Shown here piece after piece: positions 1 through 9,800 of a stretch of 64,000 nucleotides of DNA. Origin of the DNA: Psychrobacillus antarcticus (GTDB lineage Bacteria > Bacillota > Bacilli > Bacillales_A > Planococcaceae); the NCBI RefSeq assembly GCF_029533155.1, contig NZ_JAIZDB010000007.1, positions 1 to 64,000 on the forward strand. The letters run 5' to 3'. Positions within the stretch are counted from its first letter, which is position 1. Each line of letters starts with the position of its first letter. A program made the translations under genes and the position numbers. The notes under the pieces were generated by a model that was not told the DNA's origin, did not search any database, and saw nothing but the letters and a program-made list of their open reading frames with translations.

Positions 1-1
1 C

Positions 2-382
2 AATCTGAATGTCGGATCCGTATCTGATCGAGCTATTCAATATACAGCGGAATTTAAAATTCGTGCGGTAAAGGAAAGTCAGGCAGGAAAAGGTCCTAAA
101 CAGATTTTTGAAGAGAATGGTTTCGACTTAGATATCATCGGATTAAGGAAAGCTCAAAGTGCACTGAATCGTTGGCGCAAAACCTTTCATACAACAGGAG
201 AACAGGGTTTTTTAGAGGAACGTCGAGGAAAAGCAAGCACTGGGCGTCCAAAGCTGGAGAATCTATCAGCGGATAAAAAATTAGAAAAAGCAGAAGCTCG
301 TATTAAATATTTAGAAGCTGAATTAACGCTACTAAAAAAGCTCGACGAACTGGAAAGGCAGGCGAAGAAGAAACGATTTTAG
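2..382 (+). CDS. IS3-family transposase OrfA, 5' partial
   Basis: 126 codons in frame 2, open from the window edge to a TAG at 380-382. The product holds a helix-turn-helix region (residues about 14-60, with AEFKIRAVKE and LNRWRKTF) and a C-terminal leucine-rich coiled coil (KLEKAEARIKYLEAELTLLK) that normally mediates OrfA/OrfAB oligomers. OrfA binds the terminal repeats and, after frameshifting, supplies the DNA-binding part of the transposase. The N-terminus is missing because of the window edge, not from decay that I can see. Confidence 0.85.
   Translation, partial: NLNVGSVSDRAIQYTAEFKIRAVKESQAGKGPKQIFEENGFDLDIIGLRKAQSALNRWRKTFHTTGEQGFLEERRGKASTGRPKLENLSADKKLEKAEARIKYLEAELTLLKKLDELERQAKKKRF
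334..340 (+). other. programmed -1 frameshift heptamer A AAA AAG
   Basis: The heptamer sits in OrfA phase (last base of a CTA codon, then AAA, AAG), exactly the X XXY YYZ slip site used by IS3/IS150-group elements. A -1 shift here leads without a stop into the orfB frame (residues GEEETILAPHVKYQVINEV and on), giving the OrfAB fusion transposase. Confidence 0.8.
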
Positions 383-414
383 CACCACACGTAAAATACC
401 AAGTAATCAACGAA

Positions 415-1284
415 GTGATTCGCCAATATCAACTTCAGGATAAAATAAGCTATTTATGTGAACTGACTAGTGTTAGTCGCAGTGGCTATTATAAATGGCT
501 TCAAACAACGGAAAAGCGCGCGATTTCAGAGGAACAAGATTATCAAGACTATTTGTTGGTGAAGTGCGTGTATGATGCCCACCGTGGAAAGTCCGGTTAT
601 CGTATGCTTTATATGGAACTAGCAGAGCTGTTAGAAGTCCCGATTAATCATAAGAAAATTCTTCGCATTATGCGCAAATATAATTTCTTTGCCAAAGTAC
701 GCCGTGCGAATCCGTATCGCCATTTGGCAAAAGCAACCAAAGCTCATAAATCGGTCCCGAATATACTAAATCGTCAATTTAAACAAGATGAACCAGGGAA
801 AGTTCTTTTAACAGATATTACATATTTACCACACAAAAGTGGGCAAATGGCTTATTTATCTTGTGTAAAAGATGTGGCTACACGTGAAATTTTGGCGTAT
901 GAACTTTCAACGAGCTTGAAGATGGGGATTGTCGAGCGCACCATACAAAAGCTTGAAGAAGCATTAGCGGGTAACATCCATCCAGAAGCTATGATTCATT
1001 CAGATCAAGGTTTTCATTATACACATCCAGATTATCAAGAACGCGTAACGAAAATAGGTCTTACGCAGTCTATGTCACGCCGTGGTAACTGTTTAGACAA
1101 CGCACCAATGGAATCGTTTTTTGGTCATTTAAAAGATGAAGTGGATTATAAAGACGCGCAAAACTTAGAAGAATTGAAACAGATGATAGGAAATTATATA
1201 GATTATTACAACTCAGAACGAAAGCAATGGGATTTAAAAAAGATGGCTCCGGAAGCATACCGAAACCATCTCATCGCAGTCTAA
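415..1284 (+). CDS. IS3-family transposase OrfB (DDE integrase core)
   Basis: 289 aa from a GTG at 415, although in IS3 elements this frame is chiefly expressed as the C-terminal part of a frameshifted OrfAB and the frame is open back to the slip site. Residues 35-95 are the HTH_21-like region (HRGKSGYRMLYMEL). The rve integrase core has the catalytic triad D134 (TDITYL), D197 (HSDQG) and E233 (MESFFGHLKDE); the last two are separated by 35 residues, the family hallmark. It looks functional. It cuts and joins IS ends through circle or figure-eight intermediates, as known for the family. Confidence 0.92.
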   Translation: MIRQYQLQDKISYLCELTSVSRSGYYKWLQTTEKRAISEEQDYQDYLLVKCVYDAHRGKSGYRMLYMELAELLEVPINHKKILRIMRKYNFFAKVRRANPYRHLAKATKAHKSVPNILNRQFKQDEPGKVLLTDITYLPHKSGQMAYLSCVKDVATREILAYELSTSLKMGIVERTIQKLEEALAGNIHPEAMIHSDQGFHYTHPDYQERVTKIGLTQSMSRRGNCLDNAPMESFFGHLKDEVDYKDAQNLEELKQMIGNYIDYYNSERKQWDLKKMAPEAYRNHLIAV

Positions 1285-1334
1285 ACTACAAACTCTCTTT
1301 TTATTAAGTTGTCTACTTTATAGGGCTCAGTTCA

Positions 1335-1769
1335 TCAGTCATGTTCTCTACTCTTTTTATTGTTTAAATTATAAAATTTAGCCAACTGGATAAACTTATA
1401 CAAATGAAACTCTGACCAGACTCCAATGTAAGGATCGTCGCAGCAAGCGTTTGCGCTTTTGTACTATAAAAGTGGACAGCATCTAGATGTGTTCTCTTTT
1501 TTTGTGCCTCAAATAGGAGTATTAGTAAAAATTTCAAATTGTTTTGCTATTTTATTGCGAGAACCTTTATTTCTCATTAAAAATGCAGCCCAAAGTCCAA
1601 GTGTAGTAATTGCCATTTTGTTTTTATTTATATATTATTTTCCTCCTCTCATTTGTTTTGTATATATTGTATTCCTACATATATTGATATTAAATAATCG
1701 ATTGGCGGAGGTTTAGTGATTCAAAATAAGGATAAACAATTTAAAACAGATTAAAGAGGAGTGGAAGTA
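1335..1769. other. 435-bp gap with no convincing gene
   Basis: AT-rich sequence between the IS end and the next gene. A 35-codon minus-strand frame (1616 to 1509, MAITTLGLWAAFLMRNKG...) has a strong AGGAGG-like stretch upstream (1641-1648), but it is about 24 nt from the ATG, too far for a normal ribosome site. A longer plus-strand frame at 1459-1716 starts without a ribosome site and is mostly hydrophobic AT-rich translation. I keep neither as a gene; this may be decayed flanking DNA of the insertion. Confidence 0.4.
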
Positions 1770-1997
1770 ATGATGAAAAAGCATTCAGAAGTTAAAGATA
1801 AACAAGATATTGCTGGACGTATTATGGATAATCCCGATTTATTAAATACGGAGAAAGAAAGTATCTTTGACATGGATGAAGATATGAAGACGGTAGATGC
1901 AATCCCGGTAGAAGAGTTAAATGAAAAGGTGAAAGATGAGAAAGATAAGCGAGGTACTAAGTCAACATCTGCGAGTGAGAAACGTTTTCCAGGATAA
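1770..1997 (+). CDS. small charged hypothetical protein
   Basis: 75 aa starting at the ATG at 1770, which is followed by a second ATG at 1773. The AAAGAGGA at 1753-1760 is well placed for these starts, while an in-frame GTG at 1761 abuts the ribosome site and is unlikely. The protein is very hydrophilic, rich in Asp, Glu and Lys, with no Cys, no signal peptide and no membrane segment, and the C-terminus ends in EKRFPG. It resembles the small, probably disordered proteins common in spore formers. I do not recognise a family. Confidence 0.65.
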   Translation: MMKKHSEVKDKQDIAGRIMDNPDLLNTEKESIFDMDEDMKTVDAIPVEELNEKVKDEKDKRGTKSTSASEKRFPG

Positions 1998-2085
1998 TTT
2001 TTTCGAGAGTTGTTTATTTTCCATGAATAATGGCGATAATTTTTAGGATTAGATTAATATTAAAAAGAGGAGTGTTTCAGTCAGT

Positions 2086-2520
2086 ATGAAAATAAAAAAA
2101 TATCCGTTAATCGGTAGTGTTATGATGTCTTTCTTATTATTAGGGGCTTGTGGGGATAAAGAAGAAGTGAGTGATGCCCCAGATAAAGATACTGCCCAAA
2201 GTGAATTTGGTTTTCAATCATTTGACTTGGATGTGGATACAGCCGATCAAAAGGATGCAATTGAAGCCTCTTTTGATATTGATATATCAGAAACAGAGGC
2301 GGAATACGTTAACCAAATAGAGTCCAAAAACCTTTCTGGCAATGATGCTTATGTAGAGTTGGAACCAATCTTTAAAAAAATTGGCCTAACAAAAGATATG
2401 AGTAAAGAAGAAGTAATTGAAAAGGTTACTCAAGCATTTGGAGTAGAAGAATATACAGAATTCGATTTAGAAGTAGAATTTTCTGACGGGGATAACCAAG
2501 AATTTACTGATAGAAAATAA
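2086..2520 (+). CDS. YusW-like lipoprotein
   Basis: 144 aa with a lipoprotein signal peptide: MKIKKYPLIGSVMMSFLLLGACG, lipobox LGAC with the lipidated Cys at about residue 22. The mature part is acidic and carries a YusW-like domain (FDLDVDTADQKDAIEASFDI, then IEKVTQAFGV and FDLEVEFSDGD). Members of this family are membrane-anchored on the outer face of the cell; their function is not known. An AAAGAGGAG ribosome site precedes the ATG. It appears to be a single-gene unit closed by the terminator at 2526-2571. Confidence 0.8.
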   Translation: MKIKKYPLIGSVMMSFLLLGACGDKEEVSDAPDKDTAQSEFGFQSFDLDVDTADQKDAIEASFDIDISETEAEYVNQIESKNLSGNDAYVELEPIFKKIGLTKDMSKEEVIEKVTQAFGVEEYTEFDLEVEFSDGDNQEFTDRK

Positions 2521-2525
2521 AAGAT

Positions 2526-2571
2526 AAAAGCCTTGAGATACGATGAAAATCGTTTCTTGAGGCTTTTTTTA
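2526..2571 (+). terminator. intrinsic terminator after the YusW-like gene
   Basis: AAAGCCTTGAGA pairs with the downstream TTCTTGAGGCTTT around an interior ACGAT/ATCGT pairing, followed by a run of T. Confidence 0.8.
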
Positions 2572-2626
2572 AAGAAGGCTATGTTAAAGATAAAGGTCAT
2601 CATCGTTCAATACTAAAAGAAGTAAT

Positions 2627-2655
2627 GAGGTCAATTCTACTCAGAATTAACCTCT
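2627..2655. terminator. hairpin between convergent genes
   Basis: GAGGTCAATTCT pairs with AGAATTAACCTC (one mismatch) around a 4-nt loop. It lies 70 nt downstream of the minus-strand chemotaxis gene, and may terminate it, though no strong T run follows on either strand. Confidence 0.45.
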
Positions 2656-2724
2656 CTATTTGTTCAGGTATATTATTTCTAGAATAAAACCATTTGTGCC
2701 TCGTAACCGTAATAAGCATATATA

Positions 2725-4461
2725 TTAGCTGAACTGTTGAATGGATTTTTCAAGTTCTAATGATGTTTTACGTAAATTATCCATCGTTTGCTCAAGTGTT
2801 TGAACGGAATCAACTTGTTGGTCCGTAGAAACTGCAACTTCCTTAGTTGAAATTACCGCTTGATCAACTAAAGATTTAATGACTTCAGTTGAAGCTAATA
2901 ACTCTTCTGAACTGGCCGAAAGCTCTTCTGTTACTGCTGAGACATCTTGAATTTCAGTATTTACATGGTTTACAGATGTTAAGACTTTAGATAATGAGTG
3001 ACCGATACCCTCAACAGACTCGGTGCCCGCTTTTACTAAAGATACGGATTTTTCCATCTCTATCAAAGCTTCAACGGTTACATTTTTAAAACTTAAAATA
3101 TGTGCTGAGACTGTTTCTGCTGAAGTTCGTGATTGTTCAGCCAATTTTTTCACTTCATTAGCGACAACTGCGAAACCTTTTCCGAACTCCCCAGCTCTAG
3201 CGGCTTCAATTGATGCATTTAATGCTAACAAATTCGTTTGATCGGTGATGTCTGAAATCACACGGATGGTTTCTTCAATATCGGAGTACCCACTAGCCAA
3301 TTTGTTGATTAATTTTTCCGTAGAAATAACTGAACTCTCTACTTCTTCAATTTGTTTTATGACTGAATTAGACTGGTCATTGCTCTTTTGAACTAAATCC
3401 ATCATTTCGTTAGAAGATTCAGCAACTGTCGTAGAGGAGTCAGCAATACGTTGAATACCGATTGTCATTTCTTCCATTGCTTGAACAGCTTCATCATTTG
3501 AATGCTTTTGATGCTCGCTACCTTTTGCAATGGAGTAAATATTCGTTGTAATTTCGTTGTTTGCAGATTTAACAGTCTCGATAATTTCGTCTAACCTTTT
3601 TGCTTCAGATAACACTGAAAGAGTAGACTCTTTTGTTTGTTTTAAAAGGCCATCCAATTGATTCATAGCTAATAAATAGTGATGCGTCAGTAAGTGAATT
3701 TCATCATTACCAGACGATTGAATCAGGCGAACTTCGTCTGCCGCAGCATTAATTTTTCCGTCAGCGAGTAATTGAACTGATTTTGTTAAAGTAGAAATTG
3801 GAGCTAATCTTTTTTTAATATAAAAATAAACAACAACTAGTATTCCGGCCATAATTACTAAAAGGATAGCGGATATAAAAGGTAAAATTGATTTAATTAC
3901 TCCGTTTTGAATTGCTCCTACATTAGTAGCAGCAATATCAACACCTAGGATACCTAAAACTTCACCATCTTCATTTGTAATTGGTGCAAAGGCAGATAAA
4001 TATTGACCATAATCAGGATCGTCAATTAAAGAAGTACTATCTGTTTTTCCTATTAATACGTTTTCAATATCTGCAACAGTTGTACCAGTAGTTTCTGTTC
4101 CAATTGGAGCAGCCATTTCATCGCCCTCGGCCATTCCATCAATTAGAATTTCTAATTTTGAATCGGTTGCTTCAAGCGTATAAACATACATAGCACCAGT
4201 TTTATCACGATAATCATTTAAATTGTTTCTGATTGTCCAATAGTCAGGTGATTCGCTTTTATTCGTAATAAACTCTTTGTAGCTATCTTTGTCAACATCC
4301 TCTGCAATAAGTTGTGCAGTCTGGATACCTTGAGACCGAATGGTTTGTTCAACTGCAGATTTTGTTGTGAAGTATAGAAAAGCAAGAAATAAAATAAGTA
4401 GTGCTAGTATCGCTATTCCAAAGAAAAGAATAATTTTCGAACTTAATTTTCTTGGTTTCAA
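2725..4461 (-). CDS. methyl-accepting chemotaxis protein, Cache-type sensor
   Basis: 578 aa, start codon TTG at 4461-4459 with a GGGGGAT ribosome site upstream. Order: TM1 at about 10-32; an extracellular sensor of ~150 residues with Cache-like sequence (AMYVYTLEAT, DYGQYLSAFAPITNEDGEVLGILGVDIA); TM2 at about 190-212; HAMP at ~213-265; then a long signalling coiled coil whose hairpin tip is the highly conserved [19 protein letters not shown] with [19 protein letters not shown]. It would sense an unknown ligand outside the cell and control CheA through CheW. Monocistronic, convergent with the YusW-like gene. Confidence 0.93.
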   Translation of the reverse strand: MKPRKLSSKIILFFGIAILALLILFLAFLYFTTKSAVEQTIRSQGIQTAQLIAEDVDKDSYKEFITNKSESPDYWTIRNNLNDYRDKTGAMYVYTLEATDSKLEILIDGMAEGDEMAAPIGTETTGTTVADIENVLIGKTDSTSLIDDPDYGQYLSAFAPITNEDGEVLGILGVDIAATNVGAIQNGVIKSILPFISAILLVIMAGILVVVYFYIKKRLAPISTLTKSVQLLADGKINAAADEVRLIQSSGNDEIHLLTHHYLLAMNQLDGLLKQTKESTLSVLSEAKRLDEIIETVKSANNEITTNIYSIAKGSEHQKHSNDEAVQAMEEMTIGIQRIADSSTTVAESSNEMMDLVQKSNDQSNSVIKQIEEVESSVISTEKLINKLASGYSDIEETIRVISDITDQTNLLALNASIEAARAGEFGKGFAVVANEVKKLAEQSRTSAETVSAHILSFKNVTVEALIEMEKSVSLVKAGTESVEGIGHSLSKVLTSVNHVNTEIQDVSAVTEELSASSEELLASTEVIKSLVDQAVISTKEVAVSTDQQVDSVQTLEQTMDNLRKTSLELEKSIQQFS

Positions 4462-4614
4462 AATGGATCCCCCTAATATCTGTTCTTACTTATATCGGCT
4501 TGCAACATTATCATTTGAAGTTGTTTTGTCATCAGTCATAAAATAGGCCATCAAAATAAAATGAGCTTGGAAACATATTCAACTTATTTTTTATGTGCTT
4601 TTTAAATCAGGCTT

Positions 4615-4669
4615 TAGCAAAACGTCTGTCCAAATCCTTTCGAAAATGATAGAAACAGGTTTTGATTTT
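4615..4669. repeat. dispersed intergenic repeat, copy 1 (short form)
   Basis: TAGCAAAACGTCTGTCCAAA and the following ~35 nt (CCTTTCGAAAATGATAGAAACAGG...) match the copies at 35286-35364 and 49840-49920. This copy lacks the CCCTAAAATTCAC...GGTAATAATA part present at the 5' side of the other two. Confidence 0.7.
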
Positions 4670-4759
4670 TGTCCGGTTTTTCTTAACTTTTCCCAAATAA
4701 CCGTTTGTATTAGAATAATTACGTTTTCATTACAAAGTGATTAACAATTGCTACATCGT

Positions 4760-4786
4760 GTTTAGGTTCTATCTCGAGGGGGGTAC
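4760..4786 (+). promoter_or_regulatory. SigB-type promoter of the YflT-domain gene
   Basis: GTTTAG at 4760-4765 and GGGTAC at 4781-4786, spacer 15 (or GGGGTA with spacer 14), close to the general-stress consensus GTTTAA-N13/14-GGGTAT. It lies 37 nt upstream of the start codon of a general-stress family gene, which fits. Confidence 0.65.
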
Positions 4787-4822
4787 GTATGAAATAAGAC
4801 TAAATTTTGAGGAGGCAACACC

Positions 4823-5668
4823 ATGAACATTGAATCGAATAGACGAATTGAAATTGCTCGTACGGAAGAAGAGATGTATGAAAAATTGGAAGGCCTACAA
4901 AATCAGGGTTATGCAGAAAGTGATATACATGTAATTTCAACTGAAACTGCACACTTAAATACCCTTAATCGTCATTCAGAAGTTTCTACACATGAGACTG
5001 GAACATTTATGGATAAGTTCAAATCTTGGTTTACGGGTGAAGATGCTATAGCAGAAGGACTACGTAAATTAGATTTAAGTGAAGAGGAAAGAACAAGATA
5101 TGCGGAGGAAGTAGCAAGGGGAAGTATTGTTCTCTACACAGATGTTCTCACGGTTAACGATGAACCAATGTACGGTACACATGCAGATGAATTTGAGCAT
5201 GAGTATACAGATACAGTTGGTACAGATGTCGTACAAAATCGTTTTATAGAAAACGAAGAACCAATTAGCAATTATGCTAAAGAGCAGGGGTTCACACCAT
5301 CTAATAATGAGTTTGTAAATGAAACAGATGGTCGCTTTGATGAACCGCAGGATCGCTTTGAGCGTGGGGAGACTTTTGCAACTGACCCACATTTAGCTAG
5401 AGAAGAGAATCATATGGGACATTCTATGCAGGAAGATAGAGAAGTTAGGGAGTCTCGTCCTACGATTGGTGAGAGTATTACAGTAGAAGAAAAATCGTAT
5501 GGCGCTCATTCTCCGGGAGCCGATCCTAATCTAGGTCCGGCAGCATTTGGGAGTGAAATGGTAGCGGAAGAAGAAGAAGAGGAAAGACTTTCTCATGATC
5601 AATATGAAGAAAAATTGGAACATCAAAAGAAACTAGATGATATACCTCCAACTAATAGACTTTACTAA
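4823..5668 (+). CDS. general stress protein 17M-like (YflT domain) with long acidic tail
   Basis: 281 aa, AGGAGG ribosome site at 4811. Residues ~7-105 form the heat-induced stress protein YflT domain (EEEMYEKLEGLQNQGYAESD, FKSWFTGED, SEEERTRYAEEVARG). The remaining ~175 residues are very acidic and low in hydrophobics, probably disordered, with many E, D, N and H. Family proteins are cytosolic, made under SigB control; their molecular job is unknown. A second YflT protein lies at 26935-27255 and lacks the tail. The preceding SigB promoter supports stress regulation. Confidence 0.85.
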   Translation: MNIESNRRIEIARTEEEMYEKLEGLQNQGYAESDIHVISTETAHLNTLNRHSEVSTHETGTFMDKFKSWFTGEDAIAEGLRKLDLSEEERTRYAEEVARGSIVLYTDVLTVNDEPMYGTHADEFEHEYTDTVGTDVVQNRFIENEEPISNYAKEQGFTPSNNEFVNETDGRFDEPQDRFERGETFATDPHLAREENHMGHSMQEDREVRESRPTIGESITVEEKSYGAHSPGADPNLGPAAFGSEMVAEEEEEERLSHDQYEEKLEHQKKLDDIPPTNRLY

Positions 5669-5682
5669 TTTTATTAAATTAT

Positions 5683-5712
5683 AGAACCTCTCTAATTGGA
5701 GAGGTTCTTCTT
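5683..5712 (+). terminator. intrinsic terminator
   Basis: AGAACCTCTC pairs with GAGAGGTTCT around a short loop and is followed by TCTTTGT. It closes the stress gene before the exonuclease gene. Confidence 0.8.
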
Positions 5713-5767
5713 TGTATTCTATTATGAGATAATGAGAGTCAATCTAACAAAATGAGGAGACGGAAAA

Positions 5768-6688
5768 GTGGACTTTGTAGCTATCGATTTTGAAACGGCT
5801 AATAGCCTTCGTTCTAGTGTTTGTTCAGTTGGAATCGTGCAGGTTAAGAATGGGAAAATATATAGAGAAATACAATCCTTGATAAATCCTTTAAGTGAAT
5901 TTTATTATTATAATACAAAAATTCATGGAATTACCGAATATATGGTACATGGTGCACCAACCTTTGAAGAATTTTGGCCAGAGATGAAAAGTCTTATAGA
6001 AAATCAAGTGGTCATTGCTCATAATGCTAGTTTTGACATGGGTGTTTTACAGGAATCATTACGTCAATTTCATGAGCCTTCTCCAAACTTTGAATATGGG
6101 TGCTCTTTTCGAATTGCCAAAAAAGTTTGGCCTCAACTATATAATCATAAATTATCAACTGTAGCGAACTACTTAGGTATTAGCTTAAGACATCATGATG
6201 CTTTAGAGGATGCGCGTGCCGCTGCTATTATTACAATTGAAGCGATGAAGAAAACCCAAACAAATTCAGTTCAACAACTGGCAAAACTACATAATGTAAA
6301 AATGAACTCTTCGATTCAACCTAAGAAGCAATTACCATCCCAGCGCAGAGATAAAGCAGATTTAACTATCGAATTTTTAGAACCGGAAAGGTCAGAGCTA
6401 AATTCCAAGCATCCATTTTACGGAGCTCAAATTGTTTTCACAGGAAGAATGCTTTCTATGACAAGATCAAAAGCAGCACAACTGGCAGTGAATTGTGGAG
6501 CAGTTTGCAAAGGAGCAGTCGACCATCAAACCAATTACTTAGTAGTGGGAGATAATGATTTAGCTAAATATCTACAGGGCATTAAAAGTACCAAAATGCA
6601 AAAGGTAGAAGGCATGATTCAACAAGGGCATCCAATGGAAATCGTTGGGGAGCAAGACTTTTTAAGATTAGTTCGGCATTCATTTTAA
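5768..6688 (+). CDS. DnaQ-like 3'-5' exonuclease with C-terminal BRCT domain
   Basis: 306 aa from GTG 5768, ribosome site GAGGAG at ~5753. Residues 1-160 are a DEDDh exonuclease: ExoI DFET (D7, E9), ExoII region AHNASFDMGVL, ExoIII HHDALEDARAAA. After a basic linker, residues ~215-300 are a BRCT domain (FTGRMLSMTRSKAAQLAVNC, TNYLVVGDND). The combination is seen in Firmicutes proteins thought to act in DNA repair or as epsilon-like proofreaders. It acts on DNA in the cytosol; the exact substrate is not known. Confidence 0.88.
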   Translation: MDFVAIDFETANSLRSSVCSVGIVQVKNGKIYREIQSLINPLSEFYYYNTKIHGITEYMVHGAPTFEEFWPEMKSLIENQVVIAHNASFDMGVLQESLRQFHEPSPNFEYGCSFRIAKKVWPQLYNHKLSTVANYLGISLRHHDALEDARAAAIITIEAMKKTQTNSVQQLAKLHNVKMNSSIQPKKQLPSQRRDKADLTIEFLEPERSELNSKHPFYGAQIVFTGRMLSMTRSKAAQLAVNCGAVCKGAVDHQTNYLVVGDNDLAKYLQGIKSTKMQKVEGMIQQGHPMEIVGEQDFLRLVRHSF

Positions 6689-6804
6689 ATAGTCTTGAGG
6701 AAGATTTCATTATTTAGAGGAGAGGAGGGGGAGTAACCTACATTCATTAGTCACTGAGTTTAACTCAATTGAGTTACCGAGTCATGGAAAATATTAAAAT
6801 GATA

Positions 6805-6847
6805 TAAAAAACGAGAGTCATGACGCTAGTCACGACCCTCGTTTTTC
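6805..6847. terminator. bidirectional terminator
   Basis: AAAAACGAG-a-GTCATGAC pairs with GTCACGAC-c-CTCGTTTTT. With A and T runs on both sides it can close both the exonuclease gene and the converging nuclease gene, whose stop codon is at 6852. A separate perfect 16-bp palindrome (6761-6776) lies just before it. Confidence 0.85.
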
Positions 6848-6851
6848 TGCA

Positions 6852-9800
6852 TTAGTTACTTAATTTTTTGAATTTCCATTTCTTCGACTTTTGATCGTAG
6901 GAAGCTTCTTCTGTTGTTACTTTATTGCCTTCTGTAGTGATGATAAAGTAGTCGGAAAAACCTGTTGTGATTGGTTTGTTATTACTATCAAGGAAAGTCA
7001 TATCTTTTAATTTCAACTCGTCTTTAATCTTGTGCTTGTTCTTTTCTTTCAATAACCCTGGAGGAATATGATAATCCAGGTGCAAGGTAAACTGTCCACT
7101 TGCCGCAAGTACATCGAAATTTTTAGCGGTTATCAAGAATGTTCCATTAATCAGCTCGATTACTACATCTTTATTTGCAGCATTAATCTTGCTTGTAGCT
7201 TCTTTTGTAAAACGGATATTAACATCTCCGGCATTATGCATCACAGAGCCGTCTACTGTAATTACCTTCTTAGAAGTGTCTACTTCATCTTCCGTAATAA
7301 CAGCTTCGCCATCTTTATCAGACTGGACAGTTACAGTAATGGTTACAGAGTTATCACCGTACGCAGCTGTAATATTAGTTGTTCCAGCTGACTTGGCAAT
7401 TATTACCCCTTTATCTACAGAAATAATCTTACTATCGAAGTTACTGTAAATTGCTTCTGAAGTAATATTTTTTGTTGTAGTAGTGCCATCCTGCTTTGTA
7501 GATGTTTCGATAAGTTTAATGTTAGACTGTTGACCTATTTCTAACTCAAATGCTGTTTTATCAGCTGCAAGTGTTTTAGTTTCTGGTTCGCTCAAATCTA
7601 CTTGAATCAGGATAGGATCATGGTCAGATGCACGACCGTGAATATCCATATAATTAGCGTTAATATGAATCATATCCACCACAGTTTTATTTGCTAAATT
7701 ATTTGTTACTAGAATATGGTCAAGTACCTGGTTATTGCCTTGGTAGTAATATGAGAAACGATCGCCAGCTGGTACTTTTTCCACCATATTCGTTAAAATT
7801 CCACCTTTAAGTGCTGCAAGAGTCGGAGTGAATTCAAAATCATTCATATCTCCAGCAACGATTACATTTAAATCTGAGTCCTTTTCAAGGCCTGCTTGGA
7901 TGAAGTTGTTAATCATCGTTGCAAGTTCAATTCTTTCTGTTTCTGAGCCAAGGAATGGAGGTTGGTTTTTACCGAATAAAGGCTGATCCCCACCTTTGGA
8001 ATTTAAATGTGCGCCAATTACGACTACTTTTTCTCCTTGGAACTCAAATTGTGCAGCTAATGGCTTACGAGTATTCCCTTGTGGTAAATCAAGAACTCTA
8101 CCAGGGTTCAAAGTAAGATTTCCATTTTCATCCCACGCAACTTTATCCGTCGAACTGCCTTTTGTTCCTTCTGTTAGGGATACACGATCAGGGTTATAAA
8201 GGTAACCAACACGAATGTTCCCACCTGGTTGTCCCCCATCTTGATCATATTCTGGTGCAATGTCAGTCCAAGCGTATGTTGGTCCACCAGCAGCCACAAT
8301 TGCAGCGATTAACCGTTCATAGCTAGCTGAAGCATCAGTATTTCCAGATGCAGTAGGCCCATCATTATCTTGCACTTCTACAAGCGTAATAATATCTGGT
8401 GATTTCATATTCTCCACGAAAGACTTTGCAATTTTTGCAACTTTTTCATCGGGCGTGTTTTCAGTGTTTGTTGAGAAATTTTCAACATTGTATGCTGCTA
8501 CAGTTAATTTATTCTCTGTAGGTACGATATCCCTCACTACAGTTGGTTTTTCAATACGAGTAATTGTTGGAAGAGTAGATTCCTCTGTCCATAGCTTGAA
8601 GTTACCAAAGCCGAAGCCCATCACCCCAACAATGTCACCTGTATAATAATCGCCTGATTTTGCATCATATTTTTCATTTCCTGTTAATACTAATATTTTT
8701 TCAGGATTATAGTCATTCGAAGAAATATTAATTCCGCCTAGTACATTGAACTGTGTATTAGTGGAGTTCCCTGCGATTACAGGTATTTCTCCATATGCTT
8801 GTGGCCCAATGACTCTTGCATTAGGTACAGCAATACGCATTAATTCGACAGACTCCCAAAAGTCAATTCCATCTTCTAATGGATCAAATATCGTTAAACC
8901 ATCATTATCAATGATCTCAGTTGGAGGGAAAATATCTTCTCCAATTACTAATGGTGCAGGTAGTTCTGCAGTGCCAGATTTAGTAGCAGATGTTGCACGA
9001 ATTCTAGTAATAGAAAGATCATTTACTCTCATATCTGAGTAACCCTCGTAGTACCATTCCTCCACGGTACCAGCTACTGTAACTAAGTCTCCAATTGCCA
9101 ATCCATTAGAAGCTTTGTTGACGATTATTGCTTCAGATGTTGTATTGTCTTCATCCGGATTAACATCTTGAATAACGAAGTTTGCTGAATTGTAAAGGTG
9201 AGTAACAACACCAGTTATCTCTTGAACTACTGCACCTTCATATTCTGAGAAGTGTGTTTGTCCTTGAATATCACGGATCGTTAGATTACTCGTTTTTAAA
9301 ACATTGTATGTAAAAGTAAATACGTCAGACGTAGCATCACTAATAGCGATTGCTTTAATCGTAGTATTTTTTGATAAGGTAATTGGTGCAGTGTATAACG
9401 TGCTATTTGTAGAAGGTGTTGAGCCATCTAATGTGTAATAGATTGCAGCATTTTCAATAGGAGAGATTAAGGAAATTTCAGTTCCTTCTGTTACAGTCCC
9501 CGGGTAGATATCCGTGTAGACAGCAGGTTTATTGACTAATTCAAAGCTATCTAAACTAAGTGTTTTTACTTGGTATGTCGTGTTGAAGATGGAAGCGATA
9601 CCGGAGACATGAACTAAGTCACCCTCTTTATATCGTTGTGTGAATGTATCATAATCTAGACCATTCCGATTGTCATTTCGAATGACAACGGACTCTCCAT
9701 TTTCATGTGTTGCTGTGAATTCGAATGTTCCAAAGTCGTTTATTTTAGTTAAATTGGTAATCGCTACATTATTTATAGTTACTCGTTCACCTTGAGCTTC

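Larger units (their letters stand above)
1..1334 (+). mobile_element. IS3-family (IS150-group) insertion sequence, left end outside window
   Basis: Two overlapping transposase frames in the classic IS3 arrangement (orfA then orfB in the -1 frame) run in from the window edge. The right terminus is probably near 1333-1334, where the sequence reads outward as CTACTTTATAGGGCTCAG then TTCA, typical of an IS150-type terminal repeat. The left terminal repeat and the target duplication lie outside the window, so the exact boundary cannot be confirmed. Both frames look intact within the window. Confidence 0.85.
4462..4822. other. divergent intergenic region with SigB promoter and repeat copy 1
   Basis: 361 bp between the divergent receptor gene and stress gene. 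It holds copy 1 of a three-copy dispersed sequence (4615-4669) and the SigB promoter of the stress gene (4760-4786). I see no additional reading frame with a ribosome site. Confidence 0.6.

Noticed and set aside
1509-1616. 35-codon minus-strand frame MAITTLGLWAAFL...
   Set aside because: The purine-rich stretch is ~24 nt from the ATG; too short and too poorly supported to call.
1459-1716. 85-codon plus-strand frame after the IS3 element
   Set aside because: No ribosome site, AT-driven hydrophobic composition, no recognisable motif.
4615-4669. c-di-GMP riboswitch
   Set aside because: Short GAAA and GCAAA stretches are suggestive but the conserved core and stems of the GEMM motif are absent.
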